From the NCBI GenBank assembly GCA_964036665.1, contig OZ038531.1, positions 21,368,324-21,432,323 of the forward strand: DNA of 64,000 nt. Reading direction: 5' to 3'. The stretch is from Gordius sp. MW1 (taxonomy: Eukaryota > Nematomorpha > Gordioida > Gordea > Gordiidae). A program made the position numbers and the translations under genes. This document shows, one piece after another, positions 62,617 through 64,000 of the stretch. The notes under the pieces are model-generated. The model worked only from the letters and a program-made list of their open reading frames with translations, was not told the DNA's origin and did not search any database. The number at the start of each line of letters is the position of its first letter. Positions within the stretch are counted from its first letter, which is position 1.

Positions 62617-64000
62617 TCATAGGTTACAGGGCTGTCCTTATTTAAAGCCTCTCTAAATCGACTCAATCATGCTTTGTTATGTTATAATACAAAAGTTGTA
62701 AAATTTAGGGCCTTTGGCATATTGTTGCGAATTTGTTAATCCAATCGAGAATAGAAAGGATCGATAGGATAATTAGCGATTAGGCCTTGTTAGGTTTACA
62801 GCCAGAGGATGATAATATCTCACTAAAGATGGTAAGACTAATAATGTTAATAGCGCGCCCATGGGTTTGCCGGAGTCTGCCTTGAGCAAGATTAGCTCAA
62901 CAGGCCCTACCAAACCCCAAATTATTTTAATAATTAAGTCCAAGTCTGGCCTAAAATCCTTGACCGGACCTCGGATGATTCGTACTGGACTATAAATAAT
63001 AAAATTAAAAAATAGCTAATTATTTTGAATTTGTTTTATAAGTTTCAATCTAATCATTTATTGTTTTTATAAAAAATATTACATATTTTGTGAAGGTGAG
63101 ATAAATAAATTAAAAAACATTCCGCTATGGCTAATGAATTATATTTACAGATAGTTAGGCCGATTTTCTGTCGTATAAAAAACGATTCGCGATTGTCATG
63201 GGATAGTAATGAGATTTGTTTCCCTATTTATTTTTAAAAAGTTGTAAGGCTTGGGGGCCAAAGGTTGTTAGGGTGGTTGTCCCAATGGGACAAAAAATTA
63301 TAGTAATTGTTAAGTCCTATATCGAAGGAGGAAGGTGTGTCGTCAACTGAGGTGTTTTGAGGGGAAAGAGGAAAGGTTGTCGGTCAATTGTTACGTCGGT
63401 AGTCCGGGTTTATGTGGTTATTTATACTGCGGTTAGGTTTTTAAAAGGTGTAAAGGAGGATTTTATTTTATTAATATCACGCTGGACAATATACAGGAAT
63501 TTTATTCAATCCTTGATCAAAACAGGTAACGAAGCGCTTCAGCGGGAACAAGGTTTCAGGTAATATCGGTAAATACAATTAAAGGGGTAGAATCAAGAAA
63601 ACGTTGGAGTAGGGGTTCGTGAGGTTATGGGGGAAAAAATAGTAATACACTCGACGGGACAATTTCCCCAGAGGGGTAAAGTTTCGGTGTTATCTCATGC
63701 TTAAGGAGGGAGACGAATCGAAGAAAATTAATTAATAAATCTTTCACTGTATACATGGGCTTTTATAGGGATAAGGTTTTTTAACCTCCTGGGTTCGATG
63801 TCCCATTTGTTTATTTTCTATATTACAAAAGGGGAATAACAATTAAAACAACCCCGATCTTATTTTAAACTCATCCCAACTTATTTCCTAACTCATTAAT
63901 CTTAATGTTAATACCCGTACGCATTCCCATCTTCCATACCCCCATACTAAACTAACTCCTTTCCCAGTACACTGATCTTAATGACCACCTATGCTGAACA

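Larger units (their letters stand above)
61587..64000. other. Region after NDP kinase without a recognisable gene
   Basis: AT-rich to 62470, a MITE with a 29-C tract at 62471-62616, then less AT-rich sequence from about 63240 with G-rich stretches. The frame at 63357-63563 lacks any protein signature. Could be part of an unrecognised repeat continuing beyond the window. Confidence 0.5.

Noticed and set aside
63357-63563. 68-codon frame near the right edge
   Set aside because: Basic, low-information peptide with no motif, start context or neighbouring exon; the surrounding DNA may be an unrecognised repeat.

Overview
The window is AT-rich nuclear DNA of an animal, very probably an invertebrate that I cannot place more precisely. 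The genes have spliceosomal introns and are metazoan signalling and secretory-pathway genes. Intron sizes are extreme: 34-38 nt in the NDP kinase gene and in a hAT transposase gene, but up to about 12 kb in the RasGAP gene. Interspersed repeats fill the introns and intergenic DNA. I see no tRNA, rRNA or CRISPR.

Layout. (1) 906-41068, plus strand: one large multi-exon SynGAP/DAB2IP/RASAL2-family RasGAP gene, open at its 5' end. The exons join in phase and encode an N-terminal low-complexity part, a basic KRTKS segment, a PH region, a C2 domain, the RasGAP domain, a long disordered region and a C-terminal coiled coil ending SSNC. A second, internal first exon (20774) and a 24-nt in-frame microexon (24659) suggest isoforms. 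(2) 41373-44260, minus strand: a complete seven-exon POFUT1 (protein O-fucosyltransferase 1) gene, tail-to-tail with the RasGAP gene, so that the two 3' ends probably overlap. (3) 46196-55097: a nested transposon stack. An LTR retrotransposon (element 3) was hit by a second, internally deleted Ty3/gypsy element (element 2), and its 3' LTR was hit by a 2.87-kb foldback-like hAT element. Every level is bounded by a perfect 5- or 8-bp target duplication. (4) 56908-60158: a near-complete hAT transposon with a TTF-type zinc finger, a DUF4371-like core and a hAT dimerisation region. (5) 60977-61550: a complete four-exon NDP kinase gene. (6) 61551-64000: no recognisable gene.

Mobile DNA. About twenty short elements with ends like CATGGGCGTAGCCAGG are scattered throughout. 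Three have convincing 8-bp target duplications, and their ends resemble those of the autonomous hAT at 56908-60158, so they are probably its non-autonomous relatives. A second hAT MITE family (ends TAGTGTTGTAAAAACGG) has four short copies plus the 2.87-kb foldback copy. Two further hAT-type MITEs occur at 19361 and 60519. Two Ty3/gypsy copies (36200-40322 and 47543-51349) are roughly complementary deletion derivatives: one keeps gag, protease and RT, the other keeps RNase H and integrase. A 12-copy minisatellite (15786-17222) lies between inverted 20-bp ends shared with a dispersed repeat family.

Gene function. The RasGAP, POFUT1 and NDPK genes look like ordinary single-copy host genes with no operon-like link. 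The unusual biology of the window lies in the repeat architecture and in the RasGAP exon structure.
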